The position numbers and the translations under genes were made by a program. Below, piece after piece: positions 24,503 through 35,927 of a stretch of DNA of 64,000 nucleotides. Every line of letters begins with the position of its first letter. Position 1 is the first letter of the stretch. Source of the DNA: Parahaliea aestuarii (GTDB taxonomy: Bacteria; Pseudomonadota; Gammaproteobacteria; Pseudomonadales; Halieaceae); contig NZ_VRYZ01000008.1 of assembly GCF_008064635.1 (NCBI RefSeq), positions 124,001 through 188,000 of the forward strand. The letters run 5' to 3'. The notes below the pieces were generated by a model, which saw nothing but the letters and a program-made list of their open reading frames with translations, did no database searches and was not told the DNA's origin.

Positions 24503-27500
24503 TCAGCCATATTCGAGGGCGACTTTCTCTGCACCCACGCGGTCACGCAGGGCCTGCAGAAGTTCGTCCGATGGCATCACCTGCCAGGCCTCGCCCAGGC
24601 GCACCCTGGCACTGTTGTCGGGCTGGCGGTATTGCAGCGCCACCGGGCAGTTGCCGGGCCCCGCCTGATTCAGTGTCTGCGCCAGCCAGTCGGTGAAGGT
24701 CTCATCCACCAGCTCACGGTTGAGCTCGATGATCAGGGATGACGCGTAGTTTTCCCGCGCCTGTTCCAGGCTGCGCACGGTCTTGGCGCGCATGGCGAGG
24801 CCGCCGGAGTAATCGTCGTGGGCGACGCTGCCCTCGGCGATGACGATACTGTCCTTGACCAGCAGTTCGCGGTACTCGTTGTAGGTATCGGCGTAGACGG
24901 TGACTTCGATGCGCGCGGAGCGGTCGTCCAGTTGCAGCACCGCCATGGTGTCGCCGCGTTTGGTTTTCATGGTGCGGGTGGCGACGATCAGCCCCGCCAG
25001 TACCTGGCTGCCCTGTTTGTCGCCGCGCACATCGGCGATGCGGGTGGGGGCTAACTTGCGCACTTCCGTTTCGTAGTCGTCAATGGGATGGCCGCTGAAG
25101 AACAGGCCCAGGGCCTCTTTCTCACGACCCAGGCGCTCCTTGCCGTTCCAGGGCCGGGCGCTGCGAAAGCCGGCGTACACGTCTTCATCGCCCGATCCCG
25201 CGGCGGGCACCACTTCGCCGAACAGGTCGGTCATGCCGCTGTCACGGTTGCTGGCGCTCTGCTCTGCAGCTTTGAGGGCGTCTTCTACACTGTCGATGAG
25301 TACCCAGCGCTCCACCCCCAGGGCGTCGAAGGCGCCGGCGTTGATCAGCGCCTCGATGGCCTTGCGGTTGACCTTGCGCGGGTCGGTGCGGGCGCAGAAA
25401 TCGAACAGGTCGGTGAAGGGGCCGCCCTCTTCCCGCGCCGCCAGCAGGTTGCGCACCGGCCCCTCCCCCAGGCCCTTGATGGCGCCGAGGCCATAGATCA
25501 CTTCCTGTTCGGTATTCACGGTGAACATGTACTGGCCGACGTTCACATCGGGCAGTTTCACCGTCAGGCCCATGCGATTGCACTCTTCGTAGAAGAGAAC
25601 AATCTTGTCGGTGTTGTCGAGTTCCGAACTCATCACCGCCGCCATAAAGGGCGCCGGATAGTGGGCCTTGAGCCAGGCGGTCTGGTAGGACACCAGGGCA
25701 TAGGCTGCCGAGTGGGACTTGTTGAAACCGTAGCCGGCGAACTTTTCCACCAGGTCGAAGATCTTCATCGCCAGGTCGCCGTCGACGCCCTTGGCCCTGG
25801 CTCCTTCCTCGAAGATGCTGCGCTGCTTGGCCATCTCCTCGGGCTTCTTCTTACCCATCGCCCGGCGCAGCATGTCGGCGCCGCCGAGGGTGTAGCCCGC
25901 CAGCTCCTGGGCAATCTGCATCACCTGCTCCTGGTAGAGGATGATGCCATAGGTGGGCTGCAGGATGGGTTCCAGCCACTCGTGCTGGTACTGGGAATCG
26001 GGGTAGGAAATGGCCTCGCGGCCGTGCTTGCGGTTGATGAAGTTGTCCACCATGCCCGACTGCAGCGGGCCCGGGCGGAACAGCGCCACCAGGGCCACGA
26101 TATCTTCGAAACAGTCCGGCTGCAGGCGCTTGATCAGGTCTTTCATGCCGCGGGATTCCAGCTGGAACACCGCCGTGGTTTCCGCCGACTGCAGCAGGTC
26201 GAAGCTGGGCTTGTCGTCCAGCGGAATCTGCATGATGTCCAGCGGGTCTTCGCCGGCGATAGCGCGCACCTCGTCGATCATCTTCACCGCCCAGTGAATG
26301 ATGGTCAGGGTACGCAGACCCAGGAAGTCGAACTTCACCAGGCCGGCGTCTTCCACATCGCCCTTGTCGTACTGCGTCACCAGGCCGGAGCCGGTCTCGT
26401 CACAGTACAGGGGGGAGAAATCCGTCAGCTTCGACGGCGCGATAACCACACCCCCGGCGTGCTTGCCGACGTTCCGGGTTATACCTTCCAGCTGGACTGC
26501 CATATCCCAGATTTCCTGGGCCTGGCTGTCCTCCCGCAGGAAGTCACGCAGCACTTCCTCCTGCTCGATGGCCTTGGACAGGGTCATGCCGACTTCAAAG
26601 GGAATCATCTTCGACAGCTTGTCACCGAGGCCGTAGGACTTGCCCTGGGCGCGGGCCACATCGCGCACCACCGCCTTGGCGGCCATGGTGCCGAAGGTGA
26701 TGATCTGCGATACGGCGTCCCGCCCATACGTATCGGCCACGTATTCGATCACCTTGTCGCGCTTCTCCATGCAGAAGTCGACGTCGAAGTCGGGCATCGA
26801 CACCCGCTCCGGATTGAGGAAGCGCTCGAACAGCAGATCGTACGCCAGCGGGTCGAGGTCGGTAATCTCCAGCGCGTAGGCCACCAGCGAGCCGGCGCCG
26901 GAACCCCGCCCCGGCCCCACCGGGATGTCGTGCTGCTTGGCCCAGCGGATAAAGTCCATCACGATCAGGAAGTAGCCGGGAAAGCCCATCTGGATAATGG
27001 TTTCCAGCTCGAAGTCCAGGCGCTCGCGATAGGTTTTCTGCGTCTCTGGAAAGTCGGGGGCAGCGTTATCGAACAGCACCGCCAGCCGCGCGTCCAGACC
27101 CTCGTGGGAGAGCTGACGGAAGTACTCGTCCATGGTGAGCCCCTCCGGCACCGGGTAGTCCGGCAGGTAGGGCTTGCCCAGTTCCAGCGCTACGCTGCAA
27201 CGGCGGGCGATGGCCACCGAGTTGGCCAGCGCTTCCGGAATGTCGGCAAACAGCTCCGCCATTTCCTCAGGCGAGCGCAGGTACTGCTGTTCCGTGTAAT
27301 TGCGAGGCCGGCGTGGATCGTCCAGGGTGCGCCCCTCGCGGATACAGACCCGCGCTTCGTGGGCCTCGAATTCATCGCTATCGAGAAAGCGCACGTCGTT
27401 GGTGGCCACTACCGGCAGGTCCAACCTGTCCGCCAGCGCCACCGCGCCGTGTAGCGCGATTTCATCGCCGGCGCGGCCGGTGCGATGCAATTCCAGGTAG

Positions 27501-27997
27501 AAGCGCCCCGGATAGATCTCCATCCAGAAACGCGCCCGCTGCTCCGCCAGTTCCAGCTTCTCACCGACAATCGCCTGCCCCACATCCCCGGCGGTGCCGC
27601 AGGACAGGGCCAGTACGCCTTCGGCTTTCTCCCGCAGCCAGTCGCGCCGGACGTAGGGCATGCCCAGGTACTGGCCCTCGAGGTAGGCGAGTGAAATGAG
27701 CTCGGTCAGGTTGCGGTAGCCGGTGTCGTTCATGGCGAACAGGCTGATGGCAGAACTGCGCTCGTCCTCGTCGCCTTCGCCGTCGCGAATGTGCAGGTCG
27801 ACGCCGAATACGGGCTTCACGCCAGCGCCAAAAGCGGCCTTGTGGACTTTGATCAGCGCGTAGAAGTTGGCCACGTCGGTGATGCCAACGGCGGGCATGC
27901 CGAGTTCGACGCAGCGGTTGATGAGTGGCTTGACGCGGACGAGGCCGTCGACGAGGGAGTATTCGGTGTGGACGCGGAGATGGACGAATTCGGTCAT
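24503..27997 (-). CDS. dnaE: DNA polymerase III subunit alpha
   Basis: A 1164-residue replicative polymerase. The PHP domain is at the N-terminus ([14 protein letters not shown]). Palm motifs PDFDVDFC and [11 protein letters not shown] carry the catalytic aspartates. The fingers follow, then a helix-hairpin-helix region ([10 protein letters not shown]) and an OB fold near residue 985 ([18 protein letters not shown]). It is the last gene of the lpx block but is separated from rnhB by about 600 bp of repeats, so it probably has its own promoter. Confidence 0.97.
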   Translation of the reverse strand: MTEFVHLRVHTEYSLVDGLVRVKPLINRCVELGMPAVGITDVANFYALIKVHKAAFGAGVKPVFGVDLHIRDGEGDEDERSSAISLFAMNDTGYRNLTELISLAYLEGQYLGMPYVRRDWLREKAEGVLALSCGTAGDVGQAIVGEKLELAEQRARFWMEIYPGRFYLELHRTGRAGDEIALHGAVALADRLDLPVVATNDVRFLDSDEFEAHEARVCIREGRTLDDPRRPRNYTEQQYLRSPEEMAELFADIPEALANSVAIARRCSVALELGKPYLPDYPVPEGLTMDEYFRQLSHEGLDARLAVLFDNAAPDFPETQKTYRERLDFELETIIQMGFPGYFLIVMDFIRWAKQHDIPVGPGRGSGAGSLVAYALEITDLDPLAYDLLFERFLNPERVSMPDFDVDFCMEKRDKVIEYVADTYGRDAVSQIITFGTMAAKAVVRDVARAQGKSYGLGDKLSKMIPFEVGMTLSKAIEQEEVLRDFLREDSQAQEIWDMAVQLEGITRNVGKHAGGVVIAPSKLTDFSPLYCDETGSGLVTQYDKGDVEDAGLVKFDFLGLRTLTIIHWAVKMIDEVRAIAGEDPLDIMQIPLDDKPSFDLLQSAETTAVFQLESRGMKDLIKRLQPDCFEDIVALVALFRPGPLQSGMVDNFINRKHGREAISYPDSQYQHEWLEPILQPTYGIILYQEQVMQIAQELAGYTLGGADMLRRAMGKKKPEEMAKQRSIFEEGARAKGVDGDLAMKIFDLVEKFAGYGFNKSHSAAYALVSYQTAWLKAHYPAPFMAAVMSSELDNTDKIVLFYEECNRMGLTVKLPDVNVGQYMFTVNTEQEVIYGLGAIKGLGEGPVRNLLAAREEGGPFTDLFDFCARTDPRKVNRKAIEALINAGAFDALGVERWVLIDSVEDALKAAEQSASNRDSGMTDLFGEVVPAAGSGDEDVYAGFRSARPWNGKERLGREKEALGLFFSGHPIDDYETEVRKLAPTRIADVRGDKQGSQVLAGLIVATRTMKTKRGDTMAVLQLDDRSARIEVTVYADTYNEYRELLVKDSIVIAEGSVAHDDYSGGLAMRAKTVRSLEQARENYASSLIIELNRELVDETFTDWLAQTLNQAGPGNCPVALQYRQPDNSARVRLGEAWQVMPSDELLQALRDRVGAEKVALEYG

Positions 27998-28147
27998 GGG
28001 AGGGAGTTTAACGCCGGGGGTTTGGTGTGACTACTGACGGGCTGGATTATTGTGATTGCTGTTTCATATTGCAGGTTTCGTATCGGCGGCTTCGATAGGC
28101 CCACATCGACAGCCGTAGGAGGTTTCGATAGGCTCCGCACCCGACGC

Positions 28148-28243
28148 CGGCGCGGCCCTTCCGGGACACGCTGTGAATACGTCCATGTACGCTTCTCTTC
28201 GACATCCATGTCTCAGAGAGTCCCTTCAGGGCCGCCCCGGCAC
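28148..28243 (-). repeat. 96-bp palindromic element, copy A
   Basis: It has 21-bp imperfect terminal inverted arms (28148-28168 and 28223-28243, 17 of 21 paired) around a 54-bp core. Read on the minus strand, the core matches the core of the copy at 49166-49261 at 47 of 54 positions, including the shared GACGTATTCACAGCGTGTCC end. The total length is the same, 96 bp. It is intergenic, with no coding capacity. Confidence 0.8.
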
Positions 28244-28333
28244 CGGGCGCTACTCACTTTGCCCCCAAGTACGGTGAATTCTACGACTGCAATTTGAGTG
28301 CGATCCCCAATATCTTCGTCAAACGAATTAGCC

Positions 28334-28444
28334 GCGGTAGCGGGGGTAGGCCCCGAAGGGACCGTCAGCGGCCTGGACGGCCGCTGCCGAGCCCCCAGGG
28401 ATGGGTTCACGGCGTGTCCCGGAGGGGCCTACCGCCGCTGCCGC
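28334..28444 (+). repeat. Diverged palindromic element, copy C
   Basis: It has 30-bp inverted arms (28334-28363 and 28415-28444) rich in GC and a core ending in GGTTCACGGCGTGTCCC, related to the TATTCACAGCGTGTCC end of the 96-bp copies. The rest of the core differs, so it is either an old copy or a second subfamily. Confidence 0.55.
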
Positions 28445-28527
28445 GGCGGTGCCGATGCGAGGTTAGTAACCCAGCCAAGGAGCCAATCAAAACTGGATTA
28501 CCCAAACTGTGACGGCCAGGACAATGG

Positions 28528-28547
28528 ATTCCTGCCTACGCAGGAAT
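28528..28547. repeat. Short palindrome (ATTCCTGC-N4-GCAGGAAT)
   Basis: A perfect 8-bp inverted repeat is set in TGGATTCCTGCCTACGCAGGAATGACA. Palindromes of this type (ATTCCyGC...GCrGGAAT followed by GAC) are dispersed intergenic repeats in many proteobacteria. It forms part of the repeat-filled gap between dnaE and rnhB; apart from these elements I see nothing in 27998-28592. Confidence 0.6.
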
Positions 28548-28592
28548 GACAGGGGGAGGGCAGGAACGACGGGGCAGTGTATCGACCCGGGT

Positions 28593-29192
28593 CTAAGCCC
28601 CCGCCAGCAAGGCCCGCACCGGCGCAAAGCTGCGGCGGTGCACCGGTGTCACCCCCAGTTCCCGCAGCGCCGCCAGGTGCGCCGCCGTCGGATAGCCCTT
28701 GTGTTTGGCAAAGCCGTAGCCCGGGTACTGCGCCTCCAGCGCCACCAGTTCACTATCCCGCTGCACCTTCGCCAGGATCGAGGCCGCCGCGATGGCGGGG
28801 ACCCGGTCGTCGCCCTTCACCACCGGCTCCGAAGGGTAGTCCCAGCGCGGCAGGCGGTTGCCGTCCACCAACACATAGCCCGGTTGCATCGACAGGCCAT
28901 CGACGGCGCGTTTCATCGCCAGCAGCGAGGCGTGGAGGATATTGAGCTCGTCGATCTCCGCCACGCTGGCCCGCGCCACACACCAGGCCAGGGCCTGCTG
29001 GCGGATAGTCCCGGCGAGGACTTCCCGGCGGGCTTCGCTGAGCTTCTTGGAATCCCGCAGTCCGGCAATCGGTCGCTGTGGATCGAGAATGACCGCGGCG
29101 GCGACCACATCGCCAGCCAGGGGACCACGCCCCACTTCGTCGACACCGGCAAGGTCGGGACCGTCGAAACTGACGTGGAACAAATCATCCAT
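28593..29192 (-). CDS. rnhB: Ribonuclease HII
   Basis: A 199-residue enzyme that removes RNA from RNA-DNA hybrids. [11 protein letters not shown] holds the DE metal pair, DGNRLP the third acid and the later KVQRDSEL the fourth Asp. The family signature [11 protein letters not shown] and the C-terminal VHRRSFAPV are present. The start overlaps lpxB by 8 bp, indicating translational coupling. Confidence 0.96.
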   Translation of the reverse strand: MDDLFHVSFDGPDLAGVDEVGRGPLAGDVVAAAVILDPQRPIAGLRDSKKLSEARREVLAGTIRQQALAWCVARASVAEIDELNILHASLLAMKRAVDGLSMQPGYVLVDGNRLPRWDYPSEPVVKGDDRVPAIAAASILAKVQRDSELVALEAQYPGYGFAKHKGYPTAAHLAALRELGVTPVHRRSFAPVRALLAGA

Positions 29193-30363
29193 CGCGCTCG
29201 CTCCCGATACTCACCCCAGCGGCAGTGCCGGGGCGGCCGTGGATGGTATCCAGCAGGGCCTCTGCGGCGCGTCCGGCAAAGCCCAGTGCCAGCTCCCGGT
29301 GAATGGCGTCGAAGGCTTCGCGCTGTTCAACTGCCGCACCCTGACCCGCCAGTAGCGGCTCCAGTGCGGCCACCATGGCCTCCGGCGTGGCATCGTCCTG
29401 AATCAGTTCCGGCACCAGGGCGCCCCCGGCGAGGATGTTGGGCAACGCGGCGAAGGGCGTTTTGACCAGTCTTTTCACCAGTGCCCAGGACAGGGGCGCC
29501 ATGCGATAGGCGACCACCATCGGGCGCTTGAGCAGCATCGCTTCGAGGGTGGCGGTACCGGAGGCCAGCAGCACCGCGTCGGCCGCAGCCATGACCTCCC
29601 GGGAGCGACCGCTGACCAGGGTCAAGGGCAGCCCGGGATAGGCCGCCAGCAGGGCGCTCACTTGTGCCTCGCGCTCGGCATTGGCGGCGGGAAGCACGAA
29701 GTGCAGATCCGGGTGCAGCAGGGACAGGCGCGCCGCAGCCTGCAAAAACAGGGGCGCCAGCAGCCCCACCTCACCACCGCGGGAGCCGGGCAGGAGGGCC
29801 AGCACCCGTCCCTCCCGGGGCAGCTGCAACGCCGCGCGGGCGGCGGCGCTGTCCACCACCAGCGGTATCTCATCCGCCAGCGGGTGGCCCACAAAGCTCG
29901 CCGCCACACGGTGTTCGGCATAGATCGGCAATTCGAAGGGGAACAGGCAGAGCATGCGATCCACTGCCCGTGCAATGCCCTTCATGCGACCGGCGCGCCA
30001 GGCCCAGACAGTGGGGCTGACCAGGTGAGCGGTGGTGACACCGGCCCTGCGCAGTTTGCGTTCCAGGTGCAGGTTGAAATCGGGGGAATCGATGCCGAGG
30101 AAGATGTCCGGCGGATTGTCGCGAAAGTGCCGGAAAACAGCGCCGCGAATGCGCAACAGCTCGGGCAGGCGCTTGAGGGGCTCGACAAAGCCCATCACTG
30201 ACAGGCGCTCCATGGGGAACAGGCTGTCCAGCCCCTGCTCCGCCATCAGCGGGCCACCGATACCCTCCACCACCAGGTCCGGGTGGCGCTGGCGCAGGGC
30301 GGCGATGACGCGGGAGCCGAGGATATCGCCAGAGGCTTCGCCAGCCAGTATGCCGATGCGCAT
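29185..30363 (-). CDS. lpxB: Lipid-A-disaccharide synthase
   Basis: A 392-residue glycosyltransferase that joins UDP-2,3-diacylglucosamine and lipid X at the inner-membrane face. N-terminal [12 protein letters not shown], then [25 protein letters not shown] and [10 protein letters not shown], are family landmarks, and [21 protein letters not shown] is the donor-binding region. It sits between lpxA and rnhB, as in E. coli and Pseudomonas. Confidence 0.97.
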   Translation of the reverse strand: MRIGILAGEASGDILGSRVIAALRQRHPDLVVEGIGGPLMAEQGLDSLFPMERLSVMGFVEPLKRLPELLRIRGAVFRHFRDNPPDIFLGIDSPDFNLHLERKLRRAGVTTAHLVSPTVWAWRAGRMKGIARAVDRMLCLFPFELPIYAEHRVAASFVGHPLADEIPLVVDSAAARAALQLPREGRVLALLPGSRGGEVGLLAPLFLQAAARLSLLHPDLHFVLPAANAEREAQVSALLAAYPGLPLTLVSGRSREVMAAADAVLLASGTATLEAMLLKRPMVVAYRMAPLSWALVKRLVKTPFAALPNILAGGALVPELIQDDATPEAMVAALEPLLAGQGAAVEQREAFDAIHRELALGFAGRAAEALLDTIHGRPGTAAGVSIGSERDG

Positions 30364-30370
30364 TACTGCG

Positions 30371-31141
30371 CTAGCGAACGATGCCGCGCTCCGAGGCGCG
30401 TATGGAATCGATCAGCATCTGCACTTCGGGCGTGTCCCGCAGCATGGTTTCCAGGCGCTGCAGGGCCAGTTCCAGGGTGAGTCCCTGGCGGTAGATGATC
30501 TTGAAGGCCCGGCGCAGCTGGCTCAGGGTTTCATTGGAAAAACCGCGCCGGCGCAGGCCCTCGACGTTGATGGTCTTGGCCTCGGCGGGCTGGCCGCTGA
30601 CGGTGACGAAGGCGGGTACGTCCTTGCCGATACCGGTGGCCATGCCGCTGAAGCTGTGGGCGCCGATCTTGCAGAACTGGTGCACCAGGGTATAACCGGA
30701 GAGGATGGCCCAGTCACCCACATGCACATGCCCGGCCAGGGCGGCGTTGTTGACCATGATGATGTGGTCGCCCAGCACGCAGTCGTGGCCGATGTGCACA
30801 TAGGCCATGATCAGGTTGTGGTTGCCGATGGTGGTCTCGGCGCGGTCCTGAACGGTGCCGCGGTGAATGGTCACGTTCTCGCGGATCACGTTGTGATCGC
30901 CGATGACCAGCCGGGTGGGTTCGTCGCGGTACTTGAGATCCGGCGTCGCCTCACCCACCGTGGAAAACTGGTAGATGTGGTTGTTGGCGCCGATCACCGT
31001 CGGCCCCTTGATCACGACATGGCTTTCGACAATAGTGCCGGGGCCAATTTCCACGCCGGGGCCAATATAGGTCCAGGGGCCGACGCGTACGTCTGCCGCC
31101 AGTTTCGCACCGGGATCAACGATGGCCTGCTCGTGAATCAT
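30371..31141 (-). CDS. lpxA: UDP-GlcNAc acyltransferase
   Basis: A 256-residue enzyme that starts lipid A synthesis by adding a 3-hydroxyacyl chain to UDP-GlcNAc. The left-handed beta-helix made of hexapeptides covers residues 1-190 (GPWTYIGPGVEIGPGTIV), and the catalytic His is in AYVHIGHDCVLG. The C-terminal helical domain follows. Length and motifs are normal. Confidence 0.97.
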   Translation of the reverse strand: MIHEQAIVDPGAKLAADVRVGPWTYIGPGVEIGPGTIVESHVVIKGPTVIGANNHIYQFSTVGEATPDLKYRDEPTRLVIGDHNVIRENVTIHRGTVQDRAETTIGNHNLIMAYVHIGHDCVLGDHIIMVNNAALAGHVHVGDWAILSGYTLVHQFCKIGAHSFSGMATGIGKDVPAFVTVSGQPAEAKTINVEGLRRRGFSNETLSQLRRAFKIIYRQGLTLELALQRLETMLRDTPEVQMLIDSIRASERGIVR

Positions 31142-31149
31142 GGTCGCGC

Positions 31150-31590
31150 TCAGGCCTTGCGGTCTGCGCAGAGAATGGTGGCGGAAGCGGCCAGTTCGCC
31201 ATCCACGTCGGAACTCACTTCAAACTTCCAGATCCCGCGGCGGTCACCGAGGATCTTCGCCCGCAGCATCACCCGGTCACCGGGCACACAGGGCCGCTTG
31301 AAACGCAGGTTGTCGGCGCCGACGAAGTAGTAGATGGAGCCATCCGCCGGGGTTTTTTCCTGGGATTTGAAACCCAGGATGCCGGCGGCCTGGGCCATGG
31401 CCTCCACCAGCAGTACGCCGGGGAATACCGGCTTGTCGGGGAAGTGGCCGTCGAAAAAGGGTTCGTTGATGCTGAGGTTCTTGTAGGCGACGATAGACTC
31501 GCCCAGGTTCAGCTCCACCACGCGATCGACCAGCAGGAAGGGATAGCGGTGGGGCAGGTATTTACGAATGTCTGCAATGTCCAACAACAT
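31150..31590 (-). CDS. fabZ: 3-hydroxyacyl-ACP dehydratase
   Basis: A 146-residue hot-dog enzyme of fatty acid elongation. [13 protein letters not shown] opens the fold, and the active site is in [22 protein letters not shown] (His and Glu). It shares hydroxyacyl-ACP with LpxA/LpxD, which explains the gene order. Confidence 0.97.
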   Translation of the reverse strand: MLLDIADIRKYLPHRYPFLLVDRVVELNLGESIVAYKNLSINEPFFDGHFPDKPVFPGVLLVEAMAQAAGILGFKSQEKTPADGSIYYFVGADNLRFKRPCVPGDRVMLRAKILGDRRGIWKFEVSSDVDGELAASATILCADRKA

Positions 31591-31610
31591 GAAGCGGGAT
31601 GTCCTCTGTA

Positions 31611-32639
31611 TTAACTGTGTTCTGACCCGTCATCGAGCCGCGACTCGACGCTGGCCAGGCGCCGCTGTATGGCGTCCAACTGGGCGAAGCGAACCGCGCT
31701 GCGCTTCCAGTCCCTGGTCGTGGACATCGGGGTGCCGGAGGAATACGAGCCCGCTTCGGTGATCGATTTGGTGACCATGGTCATGCCCGTCACGTGAACG
31801 TTGTCGCAAATCTCCACATGCCCCACCACACCCACGCCACCTGCGAGGGTGCAGTTGGCACCTATAATCGTGCTACCGGCGAGGCCGGTGCAACCGGCTA
31901 TCGCGGTATTTTTTCCGATGCGACAGTTGTGCGCGATCTGTACCAGATTGTCGATGATGGCCCCATCTTCGATCACGGTATCTTCAATCGCACCGCGATC
32001 AATGGTGGTACAGGCCCCCACTTCCACGCGATCGCCGAGCCACACACCACCCAGTTGATGGATTTTTTCCCAGCCATCGGGGCCCGGCGCAAAGCCGAAG
32101 CCATCGCCCCCCAGCACCGCCTGGGAGTGAATGGTGCAGTGATCGCCCACCCGCACATCGTGGTAGAGCACCGCGTTAGGGTGAATGCGGCTCCCCGCCC
32201 CCACCCGACTGCGCTGGCCGATATAGACGCTGGCGCCAATCACGGCGCCGGCACCGATCACGGCACCGGATTCAATGACGGCGTTGGGGCCGACTGCAGC
32301 GGAGGCATCCACCGCGGCGTCCGCTGCCACCGTCGCCGCAGGGTGAATACCCGGCGGGGGCACAGGAGCGCGATCGAACAGGCCGCTGACCCGGGCAAAA
32401 CAGAGGTAGGGATCGTCCGCCACCAGATAGTCGACCGGGCAGGTATCGGCAAGATCCGGCGGCACAATCACCGCGCCCGCCCTGGTCGTGGCCAGTAGAT
32501 GCTGGTATTTGCGCTGGGCCAGAAAGGCCAGCTGTTCGGGCCCGGCGGCGGTGAGCGTCGCCAGACCGGTCAGTTGACGCTGGGCGTCACCCGAGTAGGC
32601 CAGACCCAGCTTCTCTGCAAGCTCCCCGAGTGTAATCAC
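31611..32639 (-). CDS. lpxD: UDP-3-O-acylglucosamine N-acyltransferase
   Basis: A 342-residue enzyme for the third step of lipid A. The N-terminal uridine-binding domain ([13 protein letters not shown]...[11 protein letters not shown]) is followed by hexapeptide repeats, with the catalytic His in [10 protein letters not shown], and a C-terminal helix used for ACP binding. Confidence 0.97.
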   Translation of the reverse strand: MITLGELAEKLGLAYSGDAQRQLTGLATLTAAGPEQLAFLAQRKYQHLLATTRAGAVIVPPDLADTCPVDYLVADDPYLCFARVSGLFDRAPVPPPGIHPAATVAADAAVDASAAVGPNAVIESGAVIGAGAVIGASVYIGQRSRVGAGSRIHPNAVLYHDVRVGDHCTIHSQAVLGGDGFGFAPGPDGWEKIHQLGGVWLGDRVEVGACTTIDRGAIEDTVIEDGAIIDNLVQIAHNCRIGKNTAIAGCTGLAGSTIIGANCTLAGGVGVVGHVEICDNVHVTGMTMVTKSITEAGSYSSGTPMSTTRDWKRSAVRFAQLDAIQRRLASVESRLDDGSEHS

Positions 32640-32673
32640 GCGCCAGGGCCTATTCAGCCAGTGTGACCAGCCC

Positions 32674-33192
32674 CTATTCGGCAGGCAACTGGTTCAGCTT
32701 GTCGGTCACTTTGGCAGTGATGCTGTAGCCAGCGTCGGCGTGAATCACCGACTGACGCTGCAGCAGCAGGCCGATGCCTTCGGTAGTGATCAATTCGCGC
32801 AGCACTTCCTGTACCCGCGGGGACATTTCCTGCAGCAGCACCTGGCCGGCGGCCTGTTCGGCCTTCTGCAGCTTGCCAGTAACGTGCTCTAGGTCGGACT
32901 GTTTGCTCTGCAGTTTCTGGCGCGCAGCCACCTGCTGATCGGCGCTCATCACCGCGGCGTCTTTCTGGAAGTCTTTCAGCAGCTTGTCGAACTCTTCCTT
33001 GAGTTTGTCGTACTCCGCCTTGTCGGCTTTGTAGTCGTCCTGGTTGCGCACCGCCGCCAGCTGCTTCTGGGCGTAGTCGGTCTGCAGGATGGCCTGTTCG
33101 AGATTGACCACCGCGATCTTGCCTTGCGCCCAGCCCAGGGTGGGCAGGCTCAGGGCCAGGGTGGCGAGGGCAATTTTCAATAGTCTGGACAC
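32674..33192 (-). CDS. skp: Periplasmic chaperone Skp/OmpH
   Basis: A 172-residue protein taken from the GTG at 33192, because TTGGAG precedes it and it gives a clean signal peptide (VSRLLKIALATLALSLPTLGWA). The mature chain has IAVVNLEQAIL and a long charged coiled coil (DDYKADKAEYDKLKEEFDKLL), the tentacles of the trimeric chaperone that holds outer-membrane proteins for BamA. Confidence 0.93.
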   Translation of the reverse strand: MSRLLKIALATLALSLPTLGWAQGKIAVVNLEQAILQTDYAQKQLAAVRNQDDYKADKAEYDKLKEEFDKLLKDFQKDAAVMSADQQVAARQKLQSKQSDLEHVTGKLQKAEQAAGQVLLQEMSPRVQEVLRELITTEGIGLLLQRQSVIHADAGYSITAKVTDKLNQLPAE

Positions 33193-33223
33193 AATAAACT
33201 CCAATTATCAGTAATAAAAAAGG

Positions 33224-35863
33224 TTAGAAGCCGCGGCCAAGGGTGAACTGGAAGACCTCTTCCTCATCCTCGGGGCCCGCATTCAGCGGCTTGGCAAGGC
33301 TGAAAGTCATGGGGCCGAAGCCGGTAATCCAGCTCACGCCCACACCCACCGAGTAGCGGAACTCGTCGCCATCGATATCGAAACAGTTGATCTGGTTCGA
33401 GGAGCACTGGGTATTGAATACGTTACCCGCATCCACGAAGAAGGCCGAGCGCAATTTGCTGCGATCCTTGATAAAGGGCAGCGGGAACAGCAGTTCGGCG
33501 CTACCCTCAATCAGCACGTTGCCGCCAAAGGGATCGGAATCACGACCGGGGCGATAGGTGTTGTACACCAGCTTGCCGGTGGCCGGATCGCGGACATAGC
33601 CAAACTGCCGGCCGTCGGGGCCACCGCGCTCAGTGGCGGTACCGTCCTCGTCAATTTCCGTCGCCGGCTGGTTCACGTCGTAAATTTCAGGCGGCGTACT
33701 GCGCGGGCCCAGGGTGTTGTTCTCGTAACCGCGCACCGAGCCAAAACCGCCGGCAAAGAAATGTTCGTAGAAAGGCAGGCTCTCGGAATCGCCGTAGCCA
33801 TCACCGTAGCCGAGTTCGGTGCGGAAGCGCAGGGTCCACTCGTTGACAATGGGGAAGTAGATTTCGCCGCGATAGGTCAGCTTGTAGAACTCCAGGTCGG
33901 AGCCGGGCACCGCTACTTCCAGCGCCACCGACTGGCTGGCGCCGCGGGTGGCCAGACGGCCGCGGTTCAGGGTGGACTGGGTCCAGCTGCCGGTTACGGT
34001 CCAGTTCAGGTACTCGTCGCCGTGCACGTCGAGGAAGCCCGGCTCGGTGGGAATGGTCAGGGAATCGGGCGGCAGCGAATCTATTGGCAGCAGCACTTCC
34101 GGCGCCGAATAAGTGCCATCCTCCAGCAGGTTGCTGTCGTAGTAGAAGTCGACCCCGTCGATCAGGCGCGGGCTGGCCTTGATTTCCTGCACCGCGAAAC
34201 GGCCGGCGGTGATCTCGGTGTTGGAAACGCCGAAGCTGAAGCCCAGACGCTGGGTTTCACCAATCGGGTAACCGAAGTTCAGGGCCGCGCCGAGCGTGTC
34301 GGTGGTGTAACTGGCCACGTTCACTTCTGACAGGTCGGTGGAGCGGTAGAACACGTTGAAACCGCGGCTGACACCGTCCTCGGTGTAATAGGGGTTGGTG
34401 TAACTGAAATTGTAGAGGTCCTGGTAGCGGGAGCTGTTCAGGGAGATGCCCACCCGACGGCCGGTACCCAGGAAGTTGTCCTGTTGCAGGTTGAGGCCGA
34501 GGATCAGGCCCGCATCCTGGGCGTAACCGAAGCTGGCGCCGATGCTGCCGGAGGACTGCTCTTCCACCGCGAAGTCGACATCGATCAGGTCGTCGTGGCC
34601 GGGCACTTCCGGCGTTTCCACTTCGGCTTTGCTGAAGTAACCGAGACGCTCCAGACGCACGCGGGACTGCTCGATGGAGGCGGCGGAGGCCGGCGCGCCT
34701 TCCATCTGGCGCATTTCCCGGCGCAGGACGTCGTCCGCGGTTTTCATGTTGCCCTTGAAATTCACACGTCGCACGTAGGTGCGCTTGCCCGGATCGATGA
34801 AAAATTTCATCGCCACGGTATTGTCGTCCTCGTTCACCTCGGGGATGCCGGTCACCTTGGCAAAACTGTAGCCCTCGTTGCCGAGACGGCGGGTCAGGTA
34901 TTCCTCGGTGGACGTCACCAGCTGCTGGGAGAAGGTCTGGCCTTCACTCACCAGTACAAAGCGCCGCAGATCCGACTCCGGCAGCACAAGGTCACCGGAC
35001 AGGTCGACTTCACCCACGGTGAACTTCTCGCCCTCGGTCACGTTGGCGGTGATGTAGACGGCTTCCTTGTTGGGTGAGACCGACACCTGGGTGGAGTCAA
35101 TGGTGAACTGCAGGTAGCCCCGGTCCATGTAATAGGAAGTCAGGGTTTCCAGGTCGCCGGTAAGCTTCTCCCGCGAGTATTTGTCGTCGTTGGTAAAGAA
35201 GGAAAACCAGCCGGTGGTTTTCAGTGCAAACAGGTCGGTGAGCTCTTCGTCGTCAAAGACCTCGTTGCCCACCACATTGATATGCTTGATGGCGGCCACG
35301 GTGCCTTCGTCCACATCGATGTTGACAGACACCCGGTTGCGCGGCTCCGGCAGTACCTCGGTTTCAATATTGGCGTCATAGCGCCCCTGCTGCACGTACT
35401 GGCGCTGCAGCTCCAGCTGCATCCCCTCGAGGGTGGAGCGCTGGAACACCTGGCCCACGGCGAGGCCGGCGCTTTTCAGGCCGTCCATCAGGGCCTCGGT
35501 CTCGATGGCCTTGTTGCCCTCGATATTGATCTCACTGATGCTGGGGCGTTCGGCCACCACAATCACCAGCACGTTGCCGTCGCGGCCGATACGGATGTCA
35601 TCGAAATTACCGGTGGCAAACAGGCTGCGGGATGCGGCGCGCAGGGCTTCCTCGTTGACGAGATCACCCACCGCCAGCGGCATGGCGGCAAACACACTGC
35701 CGGCGGAAATCCGCTGCAGGCCCTCGACACGGATATCACTGACAATAAAGGAGGACGAAGTCTGGGCGGCCGCCAGGGGAGCCACCGTCGCCGTAGGACC
35801 TGCAATGGCCAGCTGGAGCGCCAGCCAGAGGGGAAGTCGCTTGCTCGTAGTCTTGTCAAACAC
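33224..35863 (-). CDS. bamA: Outer membrane protein assembly factor BamA
   Basis: About 879 residues from the GTG at 35863, the best start ahead of the signal peptide (LPLWLALQLAIAG...LAAAQ). Upstream in-frame sequence belongs to the rseP overlap. Five POTRA domains (first IVSDIRVEGLQRISAG) precede the 16-strand barrel. Loop 6 has VRGYENNTLGP. The protein is longer than E. coli BamA (810) because of acidic insertions after VRGY and near PPDSLTIPTEP, which would face outside. The C-terminus ends FTLGRGF with the terminal Phe. Confidence 0.95.
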   Translation of the reverse strand: MFDKTTSKRLPLWLALQLAIAGPTATVAPLAAAQTSSSFIVSDIRVEGLQRISAGSVFAAMPLAVGDLVNEEALRAASRSLFATGNFDDIRIGRDGNVLVIVVAERPSISEINIEGNKAIETEALMDGLKSAGLAVGQVFQRSTLEGMQLELQRQYVQQGRYDANIETEVLPEPRNRVSVNIDVDEGTVAAIKHINVVGNEVFDDEELTDLFALKTTGWFSFFTNDDKYSREKLTGDLETLTSYYMDRGYLQFTIDSTQVSVSPNKEAVYITANVTEGEKFTVGEVDLSGDLVLPESDLRRFVLVSEGQTFSQQLVTSTEEYLTRRLGNEGYSFAKVTGIPEVNEDDNTVAMKFFIDPGKRTYVRRVNFKGNMKTADDVLRREMRQMEGAPASAASIEQSRVRLERLGYFSKAEVETPEVPGHDDLIDVDFAVEEQSSGSIGASFGYAQDAGLILGLNLQQDNFLGTGRRVGISLNSSRYQDLYNFSYTNPYYTEDGVSRGFNVFYRSTDLSEVNVASYTTDTLGAALNFGYPIGETQRLGFSFGVSNTEITAGRFAVQEIKASPRLIDGVDFYYDSNLLEDGTYSAPEVLLPIDSLPPDSLTIPTEPGFLDVHGDEYLNWTVTGSWTQSTLNRGRLATRGASQSVALEVAVPGSDLEFYKLTYRGEIYFPIVNEWTLRFRTELGYGDGYGDSESLPFYEHFFAGGFGSVRGYENNTLGPRSTPPEIYDVNQPATEIDEDGTATERGGPDGRQFGYVRDPATGKLVYNTYRPGRDSDPFGGNVLIEGSAELLFPLPFIKDRSKLRSAFFVDAGNVFNTQCSSNQINCFDIDGDEFRYSVGVGVSWITGFGPMTFSLAKPLNAGPEDEEEVFQFTLGRGF

Positions 35864-35927
35864 CGGTATGGGCCTGCCCGAAGTCAAGTTGATTGATGTT
35901 GCTTTTATCCCGCCACACTCGGTCTGA

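Noticed and set aside
25088-27454. Very long open frame opposite dnaE
   Set aside because: It lies fully antisense to dnaE, has low-complexity His/Gly/Gln-rich translation and no ribosome site; it is a product of high GC in the real gene.
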